Origin: Phylloscopus collybita
Lineage: Eukaryota > Chordata > Aves > Passeriformes > Phylloscopidae
DNA length: 64,000 bases
Assembly (NCBI GenBank): GCA_027886175.1
Contig: JAJNNQ010000009.1
Coordinates: 20,495,501 to 20,559,500, forward strand
Direction of reading: 5' to 3'
Shown one piece after another: positions 50,401-62,917 of this stretch. Numbering within the stretch: position 1 is the stretch's first letter; each line of letters begins with the position of its first letter. The position numbers were made by a program, and so were the translations under genes. Below the pieces are notes generated by a model. The model was not told where the DNA came from. It ran no database searches and saw only the letters and a program-made list of their open reading frames with translations.

Positions 50401-53400
50401 ATTTCTACTTACCCTTTTCTCCTTTGATGTGCAGGGAACAAGCAGACAGAAACTTTTAGATCACTTAGAGCATTTCTCATCAAAAAAACCCACCAGTGTC
50501 ACCAAACTAATCCTCCCATTACCTTTCCTACTGCAAGAGAGGCAGAGAACACAAGACAACGCAGAGGAAAGCCCATGAACAGTTGTCTACTATTCCTCTC
50601 CTTATTTCTAGGTGCAGGTGTCACCTGGCCTGCCCACCTTCCCATTAGAGCTGGATGGGGAACACCTGCTCCATGGGGCAGCAGGGAGGGCTGACTATTT
50701 GCAATTATATGCCATGAGTCTACAGCTTTAACTGGCTTTCATAGCTTAGAAAGAGCTGGAATGTCAATGTCAATGACTTAGTTCTTTCTAATGAAACCTT
50801 GCCCAATTTCCACTTTTACTACTGGCATTGCTTTTTAAAAAATCCTTGTATTGAGTAACAATCTTTTATGAGGTAGCAGCTCAAAGGGGTTTTTCTAGAT
50901 TTCCTCAAATGATCTGTGGAAAACTGTAGTTCTGTGCAGTCTGAGAAATGTTTTCTTAAATCAAATACTAACTCACATTCTTTTTGTAGAAAAAAAAGTC
51001 TTCATTAGATCTTCTGGACCTAATAAAAACAGGACAGTTATTCTGTGACATTTTGATGCCCCAGGAATTGTTCAATACTTTTCTTTTACTGATTTCAGCC
51101 TTTTGCAGATTCTGAAAAGACAAGACTGGCTTATAGTTTATGAATCTTGAGATACCAGAAAGGAATTGGCTGAATAAGTCTTAACTACCAAAACATGATG
51201 TGCTAGCACCAGGGGGAGTTAATCCCAACCAAGACTAATCTTCTCAAACAGATGACCTGAGCCAGCTTTAAATTTAGCTGGGCATGTATATTATAGTTTC
51301 AGCTGAATTATTACTTTGGAACTTCTCTCTTTATCCAAGGCACTAAAAAGATCACTTATTATTTTGTGACCCTCTCAAAAAGAAGAAGAAGAAGAAAGGA
51401 AAAAATATTGAAATAGCAATAGAATAGCAGGCTTATGTGAAAAAAAAAATTAAAAGCATGATGCTTGAACAGTGTCTCCTCCTGTCTCTGCCTCAGTTGT
51501 GCTTTTCCACAGGGGACCACTATGGCTGCTGCAAGTACAAATCCTTCACCACTTTCCACCAGTCCCAAGCATCACCCATCCACAGCCCAGCAGTGCAAAC
51601 CAGCTCCTTGTGCCAGGCAACAACCATTTCCCCTACAGTGAGAAGAAAACACAGCCCACGAGGGATCCGAAAACCCAAATCTGTCCCATGACAGCTGACA
51701 AAATTGGACCACCCAACAGGTGGGAATGAACACATTCATTATCTAGGTGTTGGGGCTCTCTGCATTAGGTAACATACATTGGGGGTTGCTGGGAAATGTT
51801 TCTTCACTTTCCTGCAAGAAGCCTAGTTACTGTCTGTGCATCACAGTTCTCTCACTGCCAGCAGATGTAGAAGTGTGGGTGCCAGCGTGTGAGTACCAAA
51901 TAATAATGGAATCCCCAGGAGACATCTGATTCAATTTCCTCTGCAGTACAAGACAAACATGAAAATTCATTGTCTTGATTAGCTTTAGTACAGGGAAACA
52001 GCTTTCACAGCTGATTGTAAATCTTCTGAATGATCTCATTTAGCTTTTAACCTTCCTCTCCTTTTCATCCCTACACAGACTATTCCAGCCCAGACATTCA
52101 TTTATTTGAATAGCCTAAGACATGCATAAGTTGTCTCCAGTCAGAATGAGAAGCCTCTGAAGTGCACAAATAATACTAAGACCATTATAACCATATTTCA
52201 GAGTTTCTTATTACGAATGTGCAGTTCAGTCCTTATTCCTAGAAATAAGAAAACTACAAGGAGCATCACCATCACAGATAAAATAAATCTACTTTCCTCA
52301 AAACTGCTAGTGTTAAAAACTGGGGAATGGGAGAGCAGTTTAAAAACTGGCAACTACCCCCTGTGTTTTAAATCACCTTTTCAAGGACCTCCAAAATGAA
52401 AGCCAGTAATGTGTGATAGCACAGTGTCAGTGAGGGTCACAGAAACAGGGGAAGAGTGTTGTGATCTAATGAGACACTGGCAGCATACCCACATAGCTTT
52501 GGTATTCTTACAGTCACTGCATCTGGATTATCTGTGCCAATTCTGCTGCTCTTCCATGGCTTCATCTGTGATGTTTCTGTTTCAGCTACCAAAGGAATTC
52601 TGCAAATGTCAAGAACTGTTATGACCAAGAGAGAAATCACTCTCCAACATGTTTTTCCAGAATTTTATTAATGCAAATGATGATGGAAATTACTTATCTG
52701 CTTTCAAAAGGCATATGGGAGATTAAATCACAAACAGAGCATCATATCTCAATCTGGTTTGTATCAGTATTCATCCTCATAGGTCAGAAAATCTAAAATC
52801 AAAGCTGTTGCACATTTCACAAGGCAAAATACAAGGAATCAAAATCTCACAATATGTAGTCCTACCTCTACACTTTGGCCCTAATAATATTTTAGAAAAT
52901 TTATTTAGCCATAAATTTTATGGAATCTTCACAAAATAACCAAAATGTTGTCTTCTCAAATGCGCAAAATGTCCAGAAAAAATGGGATGTGCTTTTTCTC
53001 ACCATCTCTTCCTAATATAAATAGGAGGCAATGAAGATCAGCAGGAATATTTTGTTTAGGTTTCCTTCATTCATACAAATGTCCACCAGACCTTAGAAGA
53101 AATATGAAAATTAATGCTTGCCTTCAGATAGAATTTAAAGACACAAATATTCAGGACATCTCACTTTCATTGTTCAGTTTCAGACCTACTCTAAACTAGT
53201 TACCTCAGTTTCCTCCACAGCCTGAAGGCAGATATGGGGATGTTTAACCAGCTATTCAATTCATATATCCTAAAGACTGTCAGGATGCAATCTAGAGATT
53301 TTCTCTCATTGTGGATGATGACATCTCAAATGATTGTTTAAACCAGATATCTGACTTTAAGAAAACTAACCCACAAAAATCCTACCTAAAACTCTTCCGA

Positions 53401-53742
53401 TTTGATTTTCCGTACAAGCTGCACAGAAAGAATTATAACAAACAAACAATAGCTGACACACATTTTGTCTTTTCCCGGTTATTATCAATCAATAATACAG
53501 AATACAAATAGCACTGAGAGAGTCTGAGGATCCACCTCAGATATTCACCAACCATTATACACATTTGTCAATGCCAGGTACACATCTGGCCAACCTGTAT
53601 GAGAGAACAAGTCTGGAGGGACTTGAGTGAAGGCTGCCACCTCTTGGTGAACTAAATAGCACAAATTTTGGCTTATCTGCTGGTAAATGACACACCGTAG
53701 GTATTGAGTTAAAATTCATTCAAAAGTCAGTAATAGATCCTT
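47479..53742. other. Non-coding sequence
   Basis: About 6.3 kb without a recognised gene or repeat family. It holds a near-perfect 28-bp palindrome (49324-49351) and a short (AGA)n run (51379-51396). The 122-codon frame at 48549-48917 is unrecognised and shows no gene context. Confidence 0.55.
49324..49351. other. 28-bp palindrome with a perfect 16-bp core
   Basis: CACTAACTAGTTAGTG (49330-49345) equals its own reverse complement; AGTA and TACT extend the symmetry after two G-T positions on each side. No transposon features accompany it. Confidence 0.8.
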
Positions 53743-53743
53743 T

Positions 53744-53785
53744 ATGTCATACCAGTGTATGTTTTAATGTACATTGGTATGACAT
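53744..53785. other. 42-base hairpin, 16-bp arms
   Basis: ATGTCATACCAGTGTA (53744-53759) pairs with 53770-53785 at 15 of 16 positions plus one G-T wobble, with a 10-base loop TGTTTTAATG. It lies 57 bp upstream of a 41-base poly(A). No TSD or known MITE motif is evident. Confidence 0.78.
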
Positions 53786-53835
53786 TAAAAAAAGAATCCA
53801 AATTACACAGAGTCTTCTACAGAGGCAAAGATCAC

Positions 53836-53842
<7 letters not shown>

Positions 53843-53883
<41 letters not shown>
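53843..53883 (+). repeat. Uninterrupted poly(A), 41 bp
   Basis: Forty-one consecutive A residues between ATCACAAAATTT and GCGAGTTTCATG. The upstream 100 bp contain a hairpin but no recognisable retroposon body; no TSD identified. Confidence 0.9.
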
Positions 53884-53884
<1 letters not shown>

Positions 53885-55803
53885 CGAGTTTCATGACTTT
53901 CAATTCAGAAATACACCTAGACTGCCAAAGAGTAACACCAGTTGGGGTGGTGTCCTATATTCTAAACAGATGAATAGTCTTAAAATGTCTCCTTAAATAC
54001 CTAACATGTCAAATAAATACTGAAACAGGTTAACACCTTTTTTTCCCTTCCAACTGAAATGTAAGGTTGATTTGTAAAAAGTTGCCAATTTCTTTTTATT
54101 TTCTTCTGGTGCAATGTCACAATTTGAGTACTCCAAGCTTTTTCTCTTCTTTGGCAATTGTTCTGTAATATTGCTAAAATCCCCAAAGCAGCAAGAGCAA
54201 CAGTGCAAGAGTTGCTGCTGTTGCTGTTGTTTTTATCACAGACCTTTATATTGAATTAAATCCAATGATGACTCTGCAAGATGTCAATAAATATCAACAT
54301 GCATTTGAAATAACATTTGTCTTGTATTTTACAAATATTACCTTGATCCAACTTGTCCTCCTGTCTTACATGGGACAGCAATCTCACAGTGACATAATGC
54401 ACATATTTTTCTTCATGTAAAATCCTACAAGGTAAATACAGCGTGTTCAAATGCCATTTAAATTTACTTCTGTTGAATTTCTGCATGATGAAGAATGAAC
54501 TTATTGACTCCTCTGGCCAATGCTAAGAAGAAGAAAATTAAATGAGAAGACCAATTTAAAATGATACTCCTATTTTAGTATTGAGTGTACAATGCATTTA
54601 TTAGTATGTGAATACAATTTCCAGAATGATGCTACTTTTACTGACACTCTGTGTTTTATTTTAAAATTCTGAGACGTAAGTATCTTTTTCTGACTATACA
54701 AAACCCATTGCAAGACCAATCAGAAAGGCCATTTTTGCCATCTGCAGTATTTAGCCTGGGTTTTGGGTATTAGGATGGGGGCAGGAAGGGAAGAGATGAG
54801 GTTTCAGACTTTGAAGCAACGTCCACTGAATTTAATGAGAGCCTCTCAAAAAAACGTCCCCTTCTTCCTCTTCAGAGGAGCCATGGTTAAGTGGACAGTA
54901 AGTTCCTAGTTAGTCTATAATTCTGTTTATAATTATAAATATATCTTATAATTCAGGAAAATCTAAAAATCTACAGTCCCTGCAGAGGCCAGTGCAGCTG
55001 GGGTTTGGGGTCAAGACATAAATTGTGGATGGATAAATGCTCAGAAAAGTGTTTTTTCTACACAGTACCATATTCACTGTTCTGCTGGGATCAGCACTGC
55101 TAAAAGTTCCTGAAATGTTTTAAAAATACCCCATTATAGCTGTTAAAGCCAACTACAGGAATCAAAAACTTTTGTCAGGTATCTGCAATGCTGACAGATC
55201 TTTTTATAAGCATACAAAATGTGTTTCTAAAAGTTTTAACACATTAATTACTTTGCAAAAGGCTCACTCTGACATCTCCCATTGGCTCCAAGTTTGTTGC
55301 TCATTGTCACATTAGGCAGTATATCCCACTTCAGTGGCACCAGATATTTATGGAATAAAGAAAATTATTTTAGTATCAAAGAAATATTTAAGCCTTTAAC
55401 AGGATGGATTATCAGCTCTGTCTCCAAAGAGGTGTACAGACACATACAAATATTATGGCTAAACTGACACCGAAGAATTATTCCCACAATAAGCATGTCT
55501 CAGAGAATAAAAAATTAATTAATTTGCTCACAGTGCAAATAATTTTGCTTTCTACTACAGACCTAATTTAAGGAGCACAGCAAGTTCTGGAGCCAAATTT
55601 TTACAGAAGATCTGCACAGTATGATTTAGCTTAACTGTATCTAGTTTGCCAATACCTTTTTTCTCCTATCTTCTGAAGAGCTTTCTGACTTCCAAACAAA
55701 ATCCTCAGCCAAAATTTTGTTTAGAGTAGAAAAATCATGAAAGAGACTTCAGCATTAACATGAAGAACTTGATATTATAATAGCAAATACATCCCTAGGA
55801 GAA
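53884..55803. other. Non-coding sequence
   Basis: About 1.9 kb with no recognised gene or repeat; a short TTGCTG-type run at 54211-54230 is the only simple repeat seen. Confidence 0.6.
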
Positions 55804-56305
55804 TGAAACATTCTTGTAGCCTCTTAAATTCTGCTTTATGGACTTCTAAGTAGGAATTACTTCTAAAGACTGAATATCTCCCTAGCAGGCATTTTCATAT
55901 TATGCATGGATGGCTTGGTCTGGCCTGCTACATACAGAACATACTCCAATATATGTTCAAGAAACACATTTTCCTTAGCATAGGGATTATATGTCGTTCC
56001 CCATGGCTGGTCTCTGTGCATCACCCATGTCCCAACTCCGCATTCATATGTACCTACCAGTGCATGCAGTGTTGCCACATAGTAGGGTTGGAATCATCCA
56101 AGCACACAGTGAAAAATGAAAAATATGACACAGTATAAAAAGTAGGTTGAGATCAAGCCAGGTTGTTTTTCACCTGGCATTTCGCCTCCTCCGTATTTGT
56201 CACTTGCTCTCTGGATACTAAATAAACCTTTTCCATCCTGTCTGTAACCTCTTAATAAGGCTGACATTCTTCTCATAAAAAGCTCAAACACTTTTTCCTC
56301 CCACA
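55804..56305 (+). mobile_element. Probable ERV solo LTR (family 3)
   Basis: Its 3' part has the layout of an LTR promoter/terminator: a TATAAAA box at about 56136-56142, then about 80 bp later AATAAA at 56221-56226, implying a short R region, then about 80 bp ending CTCCCACA. Taking TG at 55804 and CA at 56305 as termini gives a 502-bp element flanked by GGAGAA and GGAGAG, a 6-bp TSD with one mismatch, as expected for ERVK-like integration. The U3 part is not recognised and the terminal inverted repeat is weak, so the left end is less secure than the right. Confidence 0.5.
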
Positions 56306-59300
56306 GGAGAGCTACAACTACCCTGTAAGTATCTGTTCTAAAGAGATTGACATATTAGGGGCAATTTTAAAATGTGGCAACCAGGGCATGCATGTAGTTT
56401 TAATCTAATCACTTTCTTCAAAATTTTGCTCCAATGCGTGGACCTGTTCCATCTGGAAACAGATGATTTGAGTTTTGGAGGAATGGGTTGCTTCTGAGGG
56501 GTTAGCAGGTTCCTGGGTGCAAATGGGGGTGTTTGATGATTTGACAGAAGGAACTACTTTTATCTTCAGAGCAAAATGAGTTTTCAGTATAGAGATATGA
56601 GGAGTAAACGTATCATTCATATCTGAACAGGTGTTAAAATCTTATCCCTCCAGCAATGCAGTAAAGTAGCTGTACTATTATGTCAGACTGTGCTCCCACA
56701 GCAGAGTCACATCTACGGACGGTATGTCTGAAACGTTGCTATCTCTATTTTAAAATAATCTAGCATGGAATCAGAGCAGGAGCTCCAGACGTTGTCACCA
56801 ACAGTTTGTGGTGTCTAGGTGGGTGAGTCAAAGATAATCCATATGGTGGTGATAATACAATATGGAACTTAAGCTTAAATCCTAAGAAAACCTACAGTTA
56901 TCTACTATAAGATCATTTTTAAAGTATGATTTTAGGTTCTTCAAGGAAATATGTTTAAATTATTGCCCACACCATTTATAACTAAATCAATAGAGAATCA
57001 TCCTTGTTCATAAGCTCTATTCTGAATAATCTGAATGCTTTTTGTTGGACATTTCAAGGTTACTTTTCTCATAAAATTTGCATTTAATTCTGACTAGACA
57101 AAGGCACGGAAATGAGCCCAGAGTCGTAGCACAGTGGCTTTCCCTATATAAAATATGTAAGTTGAATAAGTAATAACAGAGCCTCCTCACTTATCAAGAT
57201 AATTACATGATATACCAACACTTCTCTGGTCATCTTAGCCACTGCTCAGTAATTTTTAATATTAGCTTATCTTGAGCTTTGACTAGCTATGAGCTGCCTG
57301 GACTAACAATAGCAGAGAGGATATTAATTTAGAACTGGAGATGCATGATGTATTTTGACCCAAATACATCCTATTGTTGAGAACTGCTTGGTGAAATTTT
57401 ATGGCTTCTGTTACTTAGGAATTAAATTCAGTGGAAATGTTCTGATGAATTCTTGTCAGAAAATGTCAATGTATGGAACACAAACTTTTATTAAAAATGT
57501 CTTGGACTTGACAATCTTTAGCCAAATGCTTGGGTGTTCTAGGTCATGGAGCCTATAGTGAAATCAAAATCCCTCTGTGGTGTGCCTGACCGCAGGACCT
57601 TCCCAAAGACAGGAGCACATTTCTTTCAAGGTCCACATTTTCAGGGTGAATCTTTTGATAAATAACCCAAGACTCTGGCTCTGCAGTGGAGCTGGGAAAC
57701 TAAAACCCCTACCTCTATCCAACACAAACTCTGGAATTTTAGACCACTTCTCAGTGATGTCAGCACCTGGCCAATACGAATTAGACAAGGGTTAGAGGTT
57801 CACAGAATATTGCCAAAGGGTAGCAAGAATTTTTAATTTTGAAAAAAACCAAGAATATTTAAAAATATTACTTTTAAATATTACTTTTTTTAAAAGTACT
57901 TTTTTTAAAAAGTTACTTAATAACTTTTGAAAACAAAATTGTTCTGGTCCAGTTCTTATCTGAAAAAAAAAAATCCATCATCATATACTTACAAAGGGTA
58001 AGGACCCAGCCTTCATCAGCAACCTTGTTTACTAACAACATATTAATGCCTGCACATCTGTGCATGTGCAGCAGATCTTGAACAAGCTACTGATACTGAT
58101 AAGCATACTTATCTGATTCTAGAGCTGAGAGCTTTAAAGACAGATGTTTCCCGCTAAACAGACAAAAATATTCTCCTTTGCTTCTGAGAAATGTTGAAGA
58201 AGTTCTTGCTAGCAAATAAAAGAGGAGCATCCTTAAACTTTTCACCATGGATGTGGAATGGAAACATTAATGGTTCCCTTATGATTTCATTGACCTTTCT
58301 GTCAGTAAGAGAACTTTTTAGATGGAGATACCCTTTAGTGAATAAAACCTGATTAAGCTCTTTGCAAGCCAACTGAAAAAAATGAATGTAGAAGGCACCT
58401 GCAGCACCTTTTCTACCTCAAAAAAGCACAAGATAATTGAATAAGTTAAGTATGTTGATGCACTGAAAATATTACTTCAATCAGACTCATGTGAGGAAGT
58501 CAAATTGCAATTACTACGGTGACCCATCTGAGCAGTGACCTGTTCAAAATGTGCATTTAAAATACTAGTTTTGGATTCAAAATCTGGTAGGACCTACCTT
58601 CTAATAGACTTTCTCATCAGCTTAAGCAAGCTGGTTGATACATCAATATCTCCTGTGCAAAATGAGGAGAGACTTACAGAAGTCACAGGAGCTCAGGAAA
58701 ATATCCTGTGAGAACTGCAGAGTGTCCAGGAAACTTAATATATCAGCTTCTGAGTTTTTTGTAAATATGGTGGAGTTTTAATGAAAACTATCCTCACAAA
58801 CTATAATATGTAAGCAGCCTTACTGATAATTTTGGCAATTTTCATCTTTTCTATATTTAGAAATAATGTATCAAATTCAAAGATATTAAAATGGTAGGGA
58901 GAAAAACCTCAGGATTAGAAAAGAAACATAACGGAAGTAGCAATCAAAACAGAGCACTTAGGATTATTACATTTTCCCCAGTCTAACTGAGGAACTCTGA
59001 AGACTTACTATGTGTTATTTGATGAATAAAAATGAAGCCTCTCTTCTGTAATTTAGTTCTGTTAGGAATAGCATTAGAAGTTCTCTAATAGTTTAAATAC
59101 ACAAACTATGTACATAAAAAATATTTCTCAAAATAAATAGTTATATTCCACCTCCTCTAGAAGATCACAATAATCATGTGAGTTTTGCTTCAGCAAACTC
59201 AATCCAACAAAAGTCTTCAATTCACTCTCCAACAGGACTAGATGTGTCCCCTCTTTAACACCTGGATGTTCCCAGGTTAGGTCCTCAGGGTCCCCTCCAT

Positions 59301-60288
59301 CTCTCATCCTTCAAAGTGCTTTTTTTGCCTCGTGTCTTTCTATAACGTCTCTCTGAGACCCTTCCCTTAGGAACTGTTCTGGTATTTTCCTGCAATTGCC
59401 TTTTGCTGCAACATTTTTAAGCAGGGAAAGGAAAATTATTTCAAACTTACCAGATGGGAAATAGTGGTGGGATAAGGACACGGCCTCTCTGCAGTCTCCT
59501 ACACTGACTGTCACTGTGGGAAGGTGGCTGCTACATCCTGAGTTTCTGAAGGCAAAATACCGCCAGGAAATACTATTTAAATAAGCAACAGAATATATCA
59601 TTGACTTAAATTCATGGCATAACGTAAGGAGTGTCTGTAAATAAGCTAAATGTTTCTGAGTCTGGACTGTAGAGCTCTTCCTACTCCTGTGCATTCAACC
59701 ATCTTTCTCCTGCCATAGCCTCTTTCTTCCTCCATAATCTTCTCTAGCTTGACTTTGTTTGCTACTTTAATTTTATTTTTTCTCTCTTTTTGTGTCTTGC
59801 CTTCTCCTTAACATCCAAGGAATGGGTACTATCATATGCTCTCAAATGAAATCCTTTAACTCCAGTTTCTCTCTTCAGTCTTTGTTCCTACCATTATCAA
59901 TGAGTGTGACTCCTCTGCGAAAAGAATCAAGCATACATTTGTGATTCCCTTTCATTTAAAACTCCTTTAAAAGGGCAGTAAGTTCTACTACCCTTCTTTA
60001 TGTTGTTTCAGCACTTTTCTGGAATACATAAAGCAGACATACAACTTTGGTTGTGAAGAGCCATTAATGTTATACAAAATCACAGAATTTCCATTTGATG
60101 GGCACTTAGTGAACATGTGTAAATACCTGAATGTCTGTACAGAAAAAAGTTGTGCAATGAAAACATCGTCTTCACCAGAATATTAAGTGCAAGCTTATGT
60201 TTGGCAGATCTCCTTGTATTTTTATCGATATTTTTTAAAAACTTGCAGGAAATCCTGAATGAAAAAGTGCTAAAAATTAATTCTAGTC
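56306..60288. other. Non-coding AT-rich sequence
   Basis: About 4 kb with no recognised gene. A set of imperfect AT units starting TACTT lies at 57868-57925. A minus-strand open frame of 127 codons (59311-59694) and an enclosed exon-like segment (59451-59545) are unrecognised. Confidence 0.55.
57868..57925. repeat. AT-rich imperfect repeats able to fold
   Basis: Four imperfect units begin TACTT and run into T-runs followed by AAAAG. The alternation of T-runs and AAAAG gives several mutually complementary segments. Confidence 0.65.
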
Positions 60289-60850
60289 CACAGAATCACA
60301 GAACAGATAAGGTTGGAAGGGGTCACTGGAAGTCATCTGTGCAACTTCCTTGCTCAACCAGAGTCATCCTAAACTACCATTACTCAGGATTGTAGGAAAA
60401 TGGGTTTTGAATGTCCCCAGAGGAGACTCCACAACCTATCTGGGCAACCTGTGCCAGTGCTCAGTCACTTGAACTTTAAAGAAGCTCTTCCTTACATTCA
60501 GGTGGAACTTCCTGCGCATCAGTTTGTGCCCACTGCCTCTTGTCCTATTTCTTGGCACCTCTGAGCTGGGCTCCAGACTCCTGACACCCTCTCTTCAGAT
60601 ACTTATTGAAGAGGTCCCATCTCAGTCATATCTTCTCAACACTAAACACAGCCAGCTGCCTCAGCCTTTCCTCACAAGAGAGATGATCCTGTTTCTTAAT
60701 CATCTTTTTAGCCCTTCACTTCCTCTTAGACTCACTCCAGGAAATCCATGTCCCTCCTGTGCTGAGGAGACCAGAACTAGATACAGCACTCCACATGAGG
60801 ACTCACCAGGGCTGAGTAGAGGCATCAAGACCTCATCAAGAGGGAGAGCA
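60289..60850 (-). mobile_element. CR1 LINE 3' fragment, minus strand
   Basis: The plus strand starts CACAGAATCACAGAACAGAT, i.e. two terminal CR1 octamers in reverse complement, then AAGGTTGGAAGGGGTCACTG, GAGGAGACTCCACAACCTAT, CTGGGCAACCTGTGCCAGTG, CATCAGTTTGTGCCCACTGC, CCAGCTGCCTCAGCCTTTCC and CCTCCTGTGCTGAGGAGACC. It extends to about 60850 before similarity fades. This is the longest minus-strand CR1 tail here. The 207-codon plus-strand frame over it is antisense to CR1 and not a gene. Confidence 0.92.
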
Positions 60851-61174
60851 GACACAAACTCTTTAAGAAAACCTGCCACAGTCAAGGACCTCAAATTTAC
60901 TTTGCTGCATGATTCACTTTATACCTGCTACCACAGCTTTTACCCAGAACACCAAGCTGACAGAAAGCTCAGCTGTCACACCAAAGGGAAAGGCAGCAAC
61001 ACACACCATTTCGTTGCACAGGGCACCATTGCTACTGCTGCAATTACCTCACAGGCCTGGAGAGCTTTGTCCAAGGTGCGATGCTATCTAGAGCTGGATG
61101 TAACTGCTGCTTCCACACCCTCTCATTCTACATCACAAGTTAAATAAGCACATTTAACAGCTCCTCTAGAAAAC

Positions 61175-61211
61175 CTTTTCTATAGAAGATAGATGCTTTT
61201 CTATAGAAGAT
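61175..61211. repeat. Two-copy duplication, period 21
   Basis: CTTTTCTATAGAAGAT occurs identically at 61175-61190 and 61196-61211, separated by AGATG. Confidence 0.88.
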
Positions 61212-61417
61212 GTGATATGACGCTTGTTAAATTAGGACTAGAAGTTAAAGGAAACTAAATTATGCAAAGTGTCAGATGAGACAGTAATCCACACTTTGTT
61301 AAAAAATGCTGGAAAGAATCCTCATTCTCCCCAAAAGAATATGAAATAATATTCTCCACTTAAGCCTATGACACAGTTTCAGAATGCACAACTCAGAAAA
61401 CAAACAAAACTCTTGGT

Positions 61418-61493
61418 CTTTTTATTTTCTTTAATTATTATATTTTATTTTTTATTTTTTATTTTTTATCTTTTATTTATTTTATTCTTTATT
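61418..61493. repeat. T-rich simple repeat, (TTTTTTA)n-like
   Basis: Runs of three to six T separated by single A residues, including three consecutive ATTTTTT units at about 61448-61468. Low-complexity sequence. Confidence 0.8.
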
Positions 61494-62917
61494 CATGTTA
61501 GATAATTTTGGTTTTTGTCACCCAGTTTGGTGAAAGCACTGAAACTAGTTTTCGGCTCAACACTTGCCACTTTGTTTTGCTCAGTCCTAAAAACTACCAC
61601 CCCTCTTTGCAAGTACACAGGGTCCCCTGTGACCACCAGGATGTCTAGGAGGGCAGTCACTCTGTGAAGGCAAGTGTCCAGTGTGACATCATTCATTCTG
61701 CTGTAGGGTGTTTGTTTCTGGAATGCTGCCCAGTTACTTCTGACAAGCTGGTTTGTCGCAAGTCCAATAACGTGTTGTGACACAAGCAAAAATGAGGGGA
61801 TTTTGCACCAATTTCTATTAGTTTAAAAAGACTGAGCCCTGTTGCTTCTTTTGTCCCCAGGAGAAGTGCATCATGAATCTACAGATTCTGCTGCTCAAAT
61901 GGTAGATTTTTTCTTTCATTTGGGCAAATAGCCAGGCAATGAAGAATTTCTTATCCAGAACAACTAATGGCTGCCTCTGTCACCTTTTCCCTTCGATTAT
62001 TTAGACTTCCTCCACACTTATGCTGGCTTCCTGCTGGCAGCAGTATGGACTGTGTGTATTAATCATTAACTGTCACTGTGCTTTAAAAGAAGGGTAGTGA
62101 AAAGAATTGCTTAAGAACAAAAATAGACCTTTCTTTTTTTCTCATGAAAAATAAATGACAGCTGTGTGCTACCTGGATTTAGAGTGTCTTCAAATACATC
62201 TTCTTTTCTTTTATTTTTTTTGGTTTTTTGGGTTTTTTTTCCAAGGAATAATTAACACTCTGGACAAATGAGAAAATTGGCTGATCCAAGTAAATACATA
62301 TTCCAGGGCTTCCTTTTTGCTGTCATATCAAGGTCCAGTAGCCTCTGATAAAGCTTACAAGTCATCTTCTGCCACCATCTCCAGAAAAATATCAGGAGAG
62401 CAGGACTGCTTTATCTATGTAGCACTGAAGGTTTAGCCTATTAAATCAATGCAAAGCTGTCTCTTCCCATGGACCCCCTTCACTGTTTCCCTGGAACCCT
62501 CACAACAGTCTGTGCTTTTGACCTCCTATAAGAGACTTAAAAATTATAATTCTTAAACATTGTTAAGATCATCAGAGGACCTTGTCCACTGTAGCAAAGT
62601 GTGCAAAGAAGCAACTGCTCATCTGCACCACCAAAGCCCATTCTTCCTGGGGTGTATGTATCCAGTATGCCTCCTGGATTTTGGGAAATTGGACTGTGAG
62701 TTGAGCCACCAAACAGAAACTTGAGATAAAACAAAGGCGGTTTTCTAGTCCAGTGATCTCAGGTCTAAAAAGATGTAAACAAGGCTGGGGGAAGATATAG
62801 CCCACAGACTCATTTGCTGAGTCTGGGTTTCCACACTCTTCCCTGCAAAGAGGGAGCAGGAGAGTTTTTGGCAAAACCTCTGGTCTGCATAAAGAAGAGA
62901 GAGTGAACATCTACCAC

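Larger units (their letters stand above)
60851..62917. other. Non-coding sequence
   Basis: No recognised gene. It contains a 16-bp duplication (61175-61211), a T-rich simple stretch (61418-61493) and an interrupted poly(T) run near 62205-62240. The 98- and 112-codon minus frames are unrecognised. Confidence 0.55.

Noticed and set aside
59451..59545. Minus-strand exon-like segment (95 nt, CTG|GTAAGT donor) inside a 127-codon frame
   Set aside because: The acceptor is weak and a single open frame of this length is expected by chance fairly often. No family recognised.
60524..61147. 207-codon plus-strand open frame
   Set aside because: Its first half is antisense to a CR1 3' end and the rest has no family resemblance or gene context; CR1 tails commonly leave open antisense frames.
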